64,000 nt of DNA. It comes from Bacillus haynesii. GTDB taxonomy: Bacteria; Bacillota; Bacilli; Bacillales; Bacillaceae. The stretch covers positions 124,001 to 188,000 of the forward strand of contig NZ_MRBL01000007.1 of NCBI RefSeq assembly GCF_001969855.1. The letters are read 5' to 3'. The notes under the pieces were generated by a model. That model worked only from the letters and a program-made list of their open reading frames with translations. It made no database searches and had not been told where the DNA came from. Below, one piece after another: positions 53,557 to 61,357 of the stretch (positions are counted from its first letter, which is position 1; each line of letters begins with the position of its first letter). Made by a program: the position numbers and the translations under genes.

Positions 53557-54279
53557 CTACAGCATTTTTTTTAAAGCGGGGGTGATGAGCGGCTGCCAGT
53601 ACGTCCACTTGTGGTCGCCGTCGAAAGCTTTGAAATCGTAGTTTGTCTGCTTTTCTTCAAGCAATTTTTTTAATTGCTCATTTGGACCTGTGAAGTCCAA
53701 AATTTGATCATCGGTCGTTTTGACGGCGGTTTCTTTCTCTCCGATTTGGTGGCAAATTGAAATAAGCTGCAGGGAATCGGACTGTTTCACTTTATCGAGA
53801 ACATGGCGGTCGACATAAGGAGACTGCATAATGACGTTCCCGAACATATTCGGGTAGTCGAGCGCCGTCATGAGAGAGACCGTTCCTCCGAGCGAATCCC
53901 CGATCAGCGTCCTGCCTGATCCGACTTGGTATGTCGGGTACTCACTGTCGGCGAAAGGGACGAGTTCATTTGCCAAAAAACGTTTATACGCTTCGAATTT
54001 TGACCCTTCCGGATGGTATGTAAGCCTTCTTTCCTGTACGTTTTTGTACGGAATGCCGATGATGATGCATCTTTCGATTTCACCGTTCGCCAACAGTTCT
54101 TCCACCTGTCTGCTGATGCGCCCGAGCCGGAAATAGTCATGTCCATCCTGTGCGATGATTACATGATATTTGTAAAGCGGCGAGAAGGATGACGGCAAAT
54201 AGACGAGAAGCTCCATTTCCTCGCCGAGCTCTTCCGAAAAAAGCTTTTTCTCCTGAATGACTCCTGTTTTCATAGCCAA
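53557..54279 (-). CDS. yjcH: YjcH, putative esterase
   Basis: A 240-residue alpha/beta hydrolase of the Esterase D/enterochelin esterase type. The nucleophile Ser129 lies in LIGDSLGGTVSL. A His near the C-terminus in FDGDHKWTYW fits the catalytic His, and QDGHDYF marks the oxyanion region. The start is TTG at 54279, eight bases after GGAGG; the ATG two codons later is too far. It is the first gene of yjcH-yjcG-yjcF. The substrate is unknown. Confidence 0.9.
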   Translation of the reverse strand: MAMKTGVIQEKKLFSEELGEEMELLVYLPSSFSPLYKYHVIIAQDGHDYFRLGRISRQVEELLANGEIERCIIIGIPYKNVQERRLTYHPEGSKFEAYKRFLANELVPFADSEYPTYQVGSGRTLIGDSLGGTVSLMTALDYPNMFGNVIMQSPYVDRHVLDKVKQSDSLQLISICHQIGEKETAVKTTDDQILDFTGPNEQLKKLLEEKQTNYDFKAFDGDHKWTYWQPLITPALKKML

Positions 54280-54360
54280 GGTGAATTCCTCCAGAAATAA
54301 TGTTTGTGAACGTTTCCATTCATTGTAACACGAAATTCTCTTGTGAAAGAAGCGAAAAGG

Positions 54361-54382
54361 GCTGCCGAACAGTTCGGCAGCC
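54361..54382 (-). terminator. Hairpin upstream of yjcH
   Basis: GGCTGCCGAA pairs perfectly with TTCGGCAGCC. On the minus strand CTTTT follows, so it would end transcripts coming from the decayed gene upstream; on the plus strand GTGATTTTTTAT follows. Confidence 0.7.
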
Positions 54383-54390
54383 GTGATTTT

Positions 54391-54720
54391 TTATGATCGT
54401 TTTTTTTCGTACCAAGGCGTTGATAATCTATCCGGGGGGTATCCGTATCGCTCGCGGCACCTTTTTTTTCGCTGTGAAATTCCGCCGGCTTTTGCCGCTA
54501 TCGGGATCGTCGGCATAATGGACGATACAGCGCATCTTCTGCACAAGGGTCTTCCCAGTAGCCTTTCAGTTTTTCGAGGTCGGATGATCAAATTCATGCT
54601 TGATGTCGCCACGGGGAATAATAGCCCAGGTCAACGGCGCACTGCGCCATTTTCGGCCCGATGGAAGGAACCGTTTAAAACGGGGCGAGCGCTTTGATAT
54701 ATACGGCGCGTTTCAAAGAT
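54391..54720 (-). pseudogene. Decayed helix-hairpin-helix (Cdd1/pathogenicity-locus family) gene
   Basis: Read on the minus strand in shifting frames, the segment gives the pieces RAVYIKALAPF, a stop, TVPSIGPKMAQCAVDLGYYS, then DLEKLKGYWEDPCAEDALYR, HYADDPDSGK, and RERYGYPPDRLSTPWYEKKRS in successive frames. Together these match the order of the small HhH protein family once called pathogenicity locus or Cdd1: a helix-hairpin-helix (SIGPKMA), then WEDPCxEDxLY, then TPWYEKKR at the end. At least three frame changes and one stop are needed, and no start is left. The rest of 54280-54840 holds nothing else I can support. Confidence 0.65.
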
Positions 54721-54840
54721 GAACCGAACGCATGTGCAAGACGGACAGATCTATATATGCCGTGTTGTTTATTGTCACCTTGGCTGTCCTAAAGTTTGAC
54801 CGTTCTTTTTTTGTCAGAGGCCGCTACATATGATCACCTT

Positions 54841-55329
54841 TTAAAGATACAGATCGAACATGTTGACGTCATAGCCGAGCTGTTTTAAATAATTAAACAG
54901 CTGGGCCCTGTGATGGAAGATGTGGGTGAGCGTTTCCGTCAGCCAGCGGCTTTGGGTCATCCCTTCATCGAGGTAAAACGGCTTTGTTTTCTTCGTCAAA
55001 AATTCCTCGTCGGAGAGGGAGACCATATACGTTTTAAAAGTGTCGAATCCTTTCTGCATAGCTTCAGCCATTTGGTCAGCCGACTGCAATGCACCATACT
55101 TCTTTTCAATCCGGGCGATGATGTCCTCTTCCTTTTCCTGCATGATGGCCAAGTCGGCTTCAGGGATGGCCGCGAGATGACTTGCCAGTTCTTTCAGGCT
55201 TCGCATACGGTCGGCGGGTCGGTAAGACCAGTCAGATTCCTTCACTTTTTTCAGAAGATGACACGTGGAGCGGATGCCCGTCTCCATTTCGTGGAACAAA
55301 TCGCCGCGCAGCGCTTGAACTTGATTCAT
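54841..55329 (-). CDS. DinB-family protein
   Basis: A 162-residue four-helix-bundle protein of the DinB/YfiT group. The three metal-binding His are recognisable: one in ELASHLAAIPE and two in THIFHHRAQLF. Many members are thiol transferases using bacillithiol, or are of unknown use. The start MNQVQALRG at 55329 stands behind GGAAAGG; two upstream in-frame ATGs (55338, 55347) overlap or precede that site. It lies downstream of a WYL regulator gene, which may control it. Confidence 0.85.
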   Translation of the reverse strand: MNQVQALRGDLFHEMETGIRSTCHLLKKVKESDWSYRPADRMRSLKELASHLAAIPEADLAIMQEKEEDIIARIEKKYGALQSADQMAEAMQKGFDTFKTYMVSLSDEEFLTKKTKPFYLDEGMTQSRWLTETLTHIFHHRAQLFNYLKQLGYDVNMFDLYL

Positions 55330-55409
55330 TTGCTTCATCCTTTCCATTTGCTTTTATTCTAAAAGTATCACCTAATCCTGACAGGCTTTGTCATGATTCT
55401 TAAAAAAAG

Positions 55410-56357
55410 TCAGCCGTACTTCGCTAAAATGTCAGCAGCCTTTCGTTTCAGCTGAAGCTTGATTTCCGCGGGTTCTTTTACAGTTGCCTCAGCGCCGAGG
55501 TTCCACAAAAGCTCCCCGAAATACTCAAGTTCAGACCTGGGGATGTTTGTATCGATTGCCCCCGTTCCGTCATCCCGCATCGTGAGGATCTTGAATAAAT
55601 CTACATCAGCCGCAGCCCGCCTGGCTCCTCTGCGTGTCAGTTCCGCATGCAGCCGCACCGGTTCAGGGCACTCGCTCTCCGAATGTTTGATCCAGCTGAG
55701 AACCGATGGATAGGGAAGCTGGCGGGCCTGCCCGCTGGCCGCTTTTTCCGCACGGAGGATGCGGTCGGCGCGGAACAGTCTGAACGCCTGCCTTTTAAAG
55801 CAATAGGCCGGACAGTACCAGAAGCCGTTCCAGCTGTATAAGCCGATGGGCTGGATGGGTCTCTCTGTGCAATCGTCTGTTCCGTCATAAACGACCGTTA
55901 AAACGGATTGAGTGACGGCTGCGTTAAGAAGCGTCTCTAAATGTTCGGCGGCTTTTGGTCGATGCGGATTCCAGAACACGATTCTGCCTTTCATCGCATC
56001 AATCCGCTCCTGTGTTTCCGCGGGAAGGTGGCGGTAGAACTTTTTTAAAACCATCCGCGTTTCCGCATCAAAGGGGAGCGACCCGAAAAACTGCAAAGAT
56101 TGATACGCGAAAAACATAGCCGCCGCCTCTGATTGTGTAAAAAAGAGCGGCGGAAGCACAGGCTCATTCAGCAAATAATAGCCTCCGTTCGCGCCTGTTT
56201 CAGAATAGATCGGGACGCCGAGCGCGCTCAGCTCGTCCAGATCGCGGAGAATCGTGCGGTAGGAAACCCCGAATTCTGCTGCGAGCTCCCCGGCCGTAAA
56301 TTTTCGTTTTGTATGAATGGTCATCATCAATTCGATTAAGCGCTCTGTTTTTGGCAT
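55410..56357 (-). CDS. HTH-WYL transcription regulator (YafY/YobV type)
   Basis: A 315-residue regulator. The N-terminal helix-turn-helix of the HTH_11/DeoR-like kind (FTAGELAAEFGVSYRTILRDL) is followed by a WYL domain in which the motif is changed: the segment reads LYSWNGFWYCPAYCFKRQAFRLFRA, shown here in part (FWYCPAYCFKR). The C-terminal WCX part ends DILAKYG. WYL domains bind nucleotides or other small ligands. The ribosome binding site is GGAGG. It is read in the same direction as the DinB gene, 63 bases upstream of its longest possible start. Confidence 0.88.
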   Translation of the reverse strand: MPKTERLIELMMTIHTKRKFTAGELAAEFGVSYRTILRDLDELSALGVPIYSETGANGGYYLLNEPVLPPLFFTQSEAAAMFFAYQSLQFFGSLPFDAETRMVLKKFYRHLPAETQERIDAMKGRIVFWNPHRPKAAEHLETLLNAAVTQSVLTVVYDGTDDCTERPIQPIGLYSWNGFWYCPAYCFKRQAFRLFRADRILRAEKAASGQARQLPYPSVLSWIKHSESECPEPVRLHAELTRRGARRAAADVDLFKILTMRDDGTGAIDTNIPRSELEYFGELLWNLGAEATVKEPAEIKLQLKRKAADILAKYG

Positions 56358-56429
56358 CTGATTCCTCCGGTTCGGTCATTTGGTTTCATCTTACCATGTT
56401 CAATATGAGGAAAGATTTAAAAATGACCC

Positions 56430-56458
56430 TTGAAAAATGTCTTGAATTAGGTTAAAGT
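56430..56458 (+). promoter_or_regulatory. Promoter of metI-metC
   Basis: TTGAAA at 56430-56435 and TAAAGT at 56453-56458 are 17 bases apart and precede the S-box leader. Confidence 0.65.
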
Positions 56459-56483
56459 AAAGAACAATCAGAAAATTGAAGAG

Positions 56484-56646
56484 ATTCTTATCACGAGAGG
56501 TGGAGGGACTGGCCCTTTGAAACCTCAGCAACCGGTCTGCACTGACGACGTCAGTGTACCAAGGTGCTAAATCCAGCAAGCAGATGCTTGGAAGATAAGA
56601 AGAAGCGAATAATCCCCCTTCTTCTTATGAAGAAGGGGTTTTTACT
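56484..56646 (+). promoter_or_regulatory. SAM-I riboswitch (S-box) with terminator
   Basis: The aptamer runs from ATTCTTATCACGAGAGGTGG to GGAAGATAAGAA (about 56484-56602), with the conserved GGCCCTTTGAAACCTCAGCA and AAGGTGCTAAATCCAGC. A terminator, CCCCTTCTTC with GAAGAAGGGG and a T-run, lies at 56615-56645. SAM binding would favour the terminator and repress metI-metC. Confidence 0.97.
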
Positions 56647-56665
56647 TTTTAAAGGATGGTGTCAT

Positions 56666-57790
56666 ATGACTGAACATGTACAAACAACGCTGGCGCAAAT
56701 CGGCAACCGCAGTGATGAAATAACCGGAACCGTCAATCCTCCCGTTTATTTCTCTTCTGCGTACAGGCACAAAGGAATCGGGGAATCCACAGGATTTGAT
56801 TACATTCGCACAAAAAATCCGACAAGACAGCTTGTTGAGGATGCAATCGCGAAACTCGAAGGGGGAACGCGCGGCTTTGCGTTCAGTTCTGGTATGGCTG
56901 CCATTCAGACGATTATGGCTCTGTTTCAAAGCGGGGATGAGCTCATCGTTTCATCCGATTTATACGGGGGAACATACCGCCTTTTTGAAAACGAATGGAA
57001 GAAATACGGACTGCGCTTTTTATACGATGATTTTTCAGACGAAGACTGTATCAAGTCGAAAATCACGGACAATACAAAGGCCCTATTTGTAGAAACGCCG
57101 ACAAATCCGCTCATGCAGGAAGCAGACATTCAAAAAATCGCGCAAATTGCCAAAGAGCACGGCTTGCTGCTCATTGTCGACAATACGTTTTATACACCGA
57201 TTCTGCAAAGGCCGATTGAGCTTGGCGCTGATCTTGTCATTCACAGCGCGACGAAGTATTTGGGCGGTCATAATGACCTTTTGGCGGGGCTTGTCGTCGC
57301 AAAAGGCGAAGAGCTGTCTGAGGAAATGTTCCAGCACCAAAATGCCATCGGCGCGGTTTTATCACCGTTCGACTCGTGGCTCTTAATGAGAGGAATGAAG
57401 ACGTTGGCTCTTAGGATGAGACAGCATCAGGAAAACGCCCGGGAGCTTGCGGCCTTTTTGGAAGAGCAGGAGGAAATTGCCGATGTTCTTTATCCTGGAA
57501 AAGGCGGCATGCTGTCATTCCGAGTTCAAAAAGAAGAATGGGTCAATCCGTTTTTGAAAAATCTTAAGACGATCTGTTTCGCCGAAAGCCTCGGCGGAGT
57601 CGAGAGCTTCATCACCTATCCGGCGACACAGACCCACATGGATATCCCGGAAGACATCCGAATTGCGAACGGCGTCTGCAACAGGCTTCTGCGCTTTTCA
57701 GTCGGAATCGAACACGTCTCCGATTTGAAGCAGGATCTAAAAACTGCGCTGGAAAAAGTGAAAGGGGAGGCGGTTCCGCATGAGTCATGA
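56666..57790 (+). CDS. metI: MetI, cystathionine gamma-synthase / O-acetylhomoserine thiolyase
   Basis: A 374-residue PLP enzyme of the Cys/Met metabolism family that joins an acylhomoserine with cysteine or sulfide. The PLP Lys lies in HSATKYLGGHNDLLAG; the phosphate-binding FSSGMAAIQ and YGGTYRLF are present. The start MTEHVQTTLAQIG at 56666 follows AAAGGATGG; longer readings run into the riboswitch. It overlaps metC by 11 bases. Expression is under the S-box leader. Confidence 0.95.
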   Translation: MTEHVQTTLAQIGNRSDEITGTVNPPVYFSSAYRHKGIGESTGFDYIRTKNPTRQLVEDAIAKLEGGTRGFAFSSGMAAIQTIMALFQSGDELIVSSDLYGGTYRLFENEWKKYGLRFLYDDFSDEDCIKSKITDNTKALFVETPTNPLMQEADIQKIAQIAKEHGLLLIVDNTFYTPILQRPIELGADLVIHSATKYLGGHNDLLAGLVVAKGEELSEEMFQHQNAIGAVLSPFDSWLLMRGMKTLALRMRQHQENARELAAFLEEQEEIADVLYPGKGGMLSFRVQKEEWVNPFLKNLKTICFAESLGGVESFITYPATQTHMDIPEDIRIANGVCNRLLRFSVGIEHVSDLKQDLKTALEKVKGEAVPHES

Positions 57791-58955
57791 AAACTGGACG
57801 CTTGAAACAAGGCTTGTTCATAACCAAAATAAAACGGACGGAGCAACCGGAGCCGTCAGCGTGCCGATCCAGCACGCGTCAACCTTTCATCAAGGTTCTT
57901 TTGACAAATTCGGAGAATATGACTACAGCCGGTCAGGCACACCGACAAGAACGGCGCTTGAAGACACGATAGCCGAGCTTGAGGGAGGGACGAGGGGATT
58001 TGCTTTTTCATCCGGAATGGCTGCGATTTCTACCGCCTTTCTGCTTTTGTCAAAGGGCGATCACGTTCTCGTCACAAAAGATGTGTACGGCGGCACTTAC
58101 CGGATGATTACGGAAGTGTTGAGCCGCTTCGGAATTGAACATACTTTTGTCGATATGACGGATTTAAATGAAATTGCTTTAAACATAAAGGAAAACACAA
58201 AAGTCATCTATCTTGAAACACCGTCAAATCCGACGCTCGGTATTACGGATATCAGAGGGGTCGTCAAGCTTGCCAAGGCGCACGGCTGTCTGACGTTCCT
58301 TGACAACACGTTCATGACCCCGGCGCTGCAGCGACCGCTCGAGCTCGGCGTCGATGTGGTACTTCACAGCGCGACGAAGTTTTTAAGCGGACACAGCGAC
58401 GTCTTATCAGGCCTTGCCGTTGTGAAAGACAAAAAGCTCGGAGAAGAACTTTATAAACTGCAAAATTCGTTCGGCGCTGTTCTCGGCGTCCAAGACTGCT
58501 GGCTTGTGCTGCGCGGATTGAAAACGCTGCAAGTCCGCCTTGAAAAAGCGAGCAGGACAGCTCAGCAGCTCGCTGAATTTTTTGAAAAGCATCCGGCCGT
58601 CAAACAAGTGTATTATCCAGGGCTGTCTTCGCATCCGGGGGCATCCGTTCACAGGCACCAGTCATACGGCGCCGGCGCCGTCCTTTCGTTCGAGCTGGAG
58701 AATTCAGAAGCCGTGAAACAGGTCGTGGAACGTGTCTCTCTTCCGGTCTTTGCCGTCAGCCTCGGCGCTGTGGAGTCGATCCTTTCCTACCCGGCGAAAA
58801 TGTCACACGCTGCCATGCCGAAAGAAGAGCGGGAAAAACGGGGAATTACCGACGGCCTTCTGCGGCTGAGCGTCGGCGTAGAACATGCCGATGATTTGCA
58901 GGCCGATTTTGCCCGAGCATTGGAAGCCGTATCCGGAGCGCTCGCCCGTTCCTAA
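57780..58955 (+). CDS. metC: MetC, cystathionine beta-lyase
   Basis: A 391-residue PLP enzyme that splits cystathionine to homocysteine, the next step after MetI. The PLP Lys lies in HSATKFLSGHSDVLSG, with FSSGMAAIS and YGGTYRMI. It is paralogous to MetI and the two are in tandem with overlapping ends, which points to translational coupling. The ribosome binding site GGGGAGGCGG is inside metI. Confidence 0.95.
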   Translation: MSHENWTLETRLVHNQNKTDGATGAVSVPIQHASTFHQGSFDKFGEYDYSRSGTPTRTALEDTIAELEGGTRGFAFSSGMAAISTAFLLLSKGDHVLVTKDVYGGTYRMITEVLSRFGIEHTFVDMTDLNEIALNIKENTKVIYLETPSNPTLGITDIRGVVKLAKAHGCLTFLDNTFMTPALQRPLELGVDVVLHSATKFLSGHSDVLSGLAVVKDKKLGEELYKLQNSFGAVLGVQDCWLVLRGLKTLQVRLEKASRTAQQLAEFFEKHPAVKQVYYPGLSSHPGASVHRHQSYGAGAVLSFELENSEAVKQVVERVSLPVFAVSLGAVESILSYPAKMSHAAMPKEEREKRGITDGLLRLSVGVEHADDLQADFARALEAVSGALARS

Positions 58956-58958
58956 AAG

Positions 58959-58994
58959 AAGCCGCGGATTCTTCAGGAATCTGCGGCTTTTTTT
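58959..58994 (+). terminator. Terminator of metI-metC
   Basis: AAGCCGCGGATT pairs with AATCTGCGGCTT around a seven-base loop, followed by seven T residues. Confidence 0.9.
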
Positions 58995-58998
58995 GTGT

Positions 58999-60189
58999 TT
59001 AAACCAGGGTGGAAAACCAGGTGCCCAAGAGGGTGCCGACATAATTGCCGATCAGATATCCGAACGTCCCGACCAGCATCACCGGAGCAACGAGGCCCTG
59101 CCAGCCTTTGGCAATCGCCATCGCCGCCGCTGTCGTCGGTCCGCCGACAGATGCGTTGCAGGCCAAAAGAATTTCCTCGAGCCGAAAACGAAACAGCTTT
59201 CCGGCGAAGAGCGATACGAGCAGGTTGGACATGGCAACCACAAAGACAAATGCCAGGAGGAGCGGGGCGTTCATGAAGATAATCCGCAAGTCTGCCGGAA
59301 TGCCGATCACGACAAAGAATAAGTAAATCAAATAAGTCCCGATTTCCTGTGAGCCGCGCAGCCGTTCAAAATAGCGGGGAAAGACGATCGTCAGCAAAAT
59401 TGTCAGCGTCGTCAGCAGCAGAAACTGGTCGCCCAGGATAAAGGCAAGAAACTGAAACCCGCCGTCAGAAGGAAAACGCTCTTTGAAAAAGGCCGCTGCT
59501 TTTACAGATACAGCAACGATCGCAAAGGCTGTTCCGATGTTTAAAGCAATGTCCTGTAAGGACATCTCTTTTCTCTTCCAATAGGCTTCCGCCTGATTTT
59601 CGCGGCCGCCCGCCCCTTCTTGAACGCCAAAGCGTTTTTGAAACCATTTAAGCGCCGGTATCCCCATTAAAATGAAAAAAAGAAGAGCCATCATAAAATT
59701 ATCCGCAACCACCGTTGATGATACATACTCACCGGGAGTTGAGAACTTCGCAGCCATTGCCGCAAAATTCACGCCTCCGCCGATATAAGAGGCACTGATC
59801 ATCCCGCCGATTTTATCAAGGTGAGGAATCTGTTGGTTAAACAGAAAGAAAGCAATGACGCTTCCGGCCGCAGTGCCGAGGGCGCTGAGGCAAAATATCA
59901 TCAAAAGTCTGCCGCTTTCTTTCAGGATCTTCCGCACATTGATTTGAAAAAGCAGTAAAGGAATCGCAAGCGGAACAACATAGGACCACACCGCATCATA
60001 AACGGACGACTCGGTCGGAAGAATCCCTGCGTTCGTAAACAGCATCGATCCGCCCAGTGCCAATACGGCCCCCGATACAGCCGCAGCCCAGCGAAACCGC
60101 TGCTCCAAATAAATGCTCACAGCCGCCCACACCGCAATAAACCCCCAAAGCATCCATGTATCATCCGCTGAAATGAGAGAAGAATTCAT
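58999..60189 (-). CDS. yjcL: YjcL, DUF819 membrane protein
   Basis: A 396-residue membrane protein with about eleven hydrophobic segments. It has the DUF819 marks GGMISASYIGGGVNFAAMA and ACNASVGGPTTAAAMAIAKGW, arranged as two related halves like secondary transporters. The start ATG at 60189 lies six bases after AGGAGG; an ATG at 60195 touches that site. The length equals that of B. subtilis YjcL as I remember it. The substrate is unknown. Confidence 0.9.
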   Translation of the reverse strand: MNSSLISADDTWMLWGFIAVWAAVSIYLEQRFRWAAAVSGAVLALGGSMLFTNAGILPTESSVYDAVWSYVVPLAIPLLLFQINVRKILKESGRLLMIFCLSALGTAAGSVIAFFLFNQQIPHLDKIGGMISASYIGGGVNFAAMAAKFSTPGEYVSSTVVADNFMMALLFFILMGIPALKWFQKRFGVQEGAGGRENQAEAYWKRKEMSLQDIALNIGTAFAIVAVSVKAAAFFKERFPSDGGFQFLAFILGDQFLLLTTLTILLTIVFPRYFERLRGSQEIGTYLIYLFFVVIGIPADLRIIFMNAPLLLAFVFVVAMSNLLVSLFAGKLFRFRLEEILLACNASVGGPTTAAAMAIAKGWQGLVAPVMLVGTFGYLIGNYVGTLLGTWFSTLV

Positions 60190-60290
60190 GATCATCCTCC
60201 TGTTCGCATTCTATATTTTCAATTATCTGATAATTAAATAGTGTAAAACGGAATGCCTAATTGATCAATGATGATAGATTCACGAAAATA

Positions 60291-60347
60291 GTCACCATGT
60301 TGACAATTTTTCCAAAAAAGATATTGTGAATTTGTCAGTATGTTGAC
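60291..60347 (+). promoter_or_regulatory. marR promoter flanked by two operator-like palindromes
   Basis: TTGACA at 60300-60305 and TATTGT at 60322-60327 are 16 bases apart. GTCACCATGTTGAC at 60291-60304 and GTCAGTATGTTGAC at 60334-60347 are near-identical copies of GTCA-N6-TGAC whose starts are 43 bases apart, one over the -35 and one after the -10. They look like operators for the MarR-type protein encoded downstream. Confidence 0.6.
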
Positions 60348-60368
60348 TATGTTCGGAGGAGAGAACAA

Positions 60369-60937
60369 ATGGATATCAACGGCTTAATCAACGAATTACA
60401 TTTGATGCAGCAAAGCTATGCGACATTGTTTTCAGTTGTCAATAAGGTGCAAACCCGCGGTGACGAATACATGGAATATTAACGTCCAGGCAACACATGG
60501 CGCTCATCGCCATCGCGCATTTGCCGCCTGAAACTGCCACGCTTACGAATATCTCCAAAAAGCTTGGCACAACCAAACAGACCGCCAACAAGCTGATGAA
60601 CGGCCTGATCAAAAAAGGCTATGTCAAATCAGTGCCAAGCCAAAAAGACAAACGCTCCATTAATATTGAAATGACCGCTGAAGGAAAGAAAGCGCTGGTG
60701 GATTGTTCCGAAAGGTCTGTCTATTTTATGGCCGACTTGTTTCAGCAGTTTACATCCGAAGAGGTTGCGACATTTTGGCGGCTGTTGCAAAAGCTTTACC
60801 GTTTTGACGGTGAAGAACAGGACGGTTTTGAGGAGAATGCAAACATTCAGCTTGGCGTGGGGAATTCGTTAGATACAGAAAGGATTCTCGGAGAATTTGA
60901 GAAACGCCGCTATGGAGGAGAAAATAATGAAAAATGA
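60369..60937 (+). pseudogene. MarR-family regulator with a one-base frameshift
   Basis: A good ribosome binding site (GGAGGAG) and ATG at 60369 open a frame (MDINGLINELHLMQQSYATL) that stops at 60480-60482 after GDEYMEY. The next frame continues the protein without a gap as ILTSRQHMALIAIAHLPP and on through the winged helix ISKKLGTTKQTANKLMNGLI and the wing KDKRSINIEM to the stop at 60937. Adding one base near 60474 restores a 189-residue MarR protein. The gene is therefore broken, or the base was lost in the assembly. The next gene overlaps its end by 11 bases. Confidence 0.85.
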
Positions 60938-61211
60938 TCTTTATGCAAAAGCAACAACTTTTAAAATCAAGGTGAAGGAGAAGCTGTATCATGCAAAAGA
61001 TAAAATCCGGCAGACAAAGGAAACCATTCACCGCGGCACAAAATTAGACAGGACAGGCCCCTTTTTCTCAAGCTGCATTGCTCTGATCATTATTGGATGT
61101 TCCTGGGGGACAAACGCAGAATGGCTGATCTGGTTAGGGGCCGCAAGTCTTTTAAGCAACGTTTTATTGCTGTTTGCAACATTGTTTCGCCGTAATCAAA
61201 AGTCAATTTGA
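60927..61211 (+). CDS. 94-residue membrane protein, unknown
   Basis: A small protein starting MKNDLYAKATTFKIKVKEK behind GGAGGAG. A basic, helical N-terminal part of about 45 residues is followed by two hydrophobic segments (FFSSCIALIIIGCSWG and WLIWLGAASLLSNVLLLFA) and a short basic tail. It overlaps the marR frame and is probably co-transcribed and controlled by that regulator. I do not recognise the family. Confidence 0.75.
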   Translation: MKNDLYAKATTFKIKVKEKLYHAKDKIRQTKETIHRGTKLDRTGPFFSSCIALIIIGCSWGTNAEWLIWLGAASLLSNVLLLFATLFRRNQKSI

Positions 61212-61310
61212 CATTCATTTGCGCAGGATCTAGTGGCTCACATCGTACTGAAAAGGATGTTCAGAAACTTATTAGAATTGTATAATAGTGCCATTCTTGT
61301 CTTTTTTTAT

Positions 61311-61336
61311 TGAAACCTCTTATTTCCATATGCGTA
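61311..61336 (+). promoter_or_regulatory. Sigma-W type promoter of pbpE
   Basis: TGAAAC at 61311-61316 and CGTA at 61333-61336 are 16 bases apart, an exact fit to sigma-W promoters. B. subtilis pbpE is a known sigma-W gene. Confidence 0.88.
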
Positions 61337-61357
61337 TAAAGAAAGGGAGGTGGAAAA

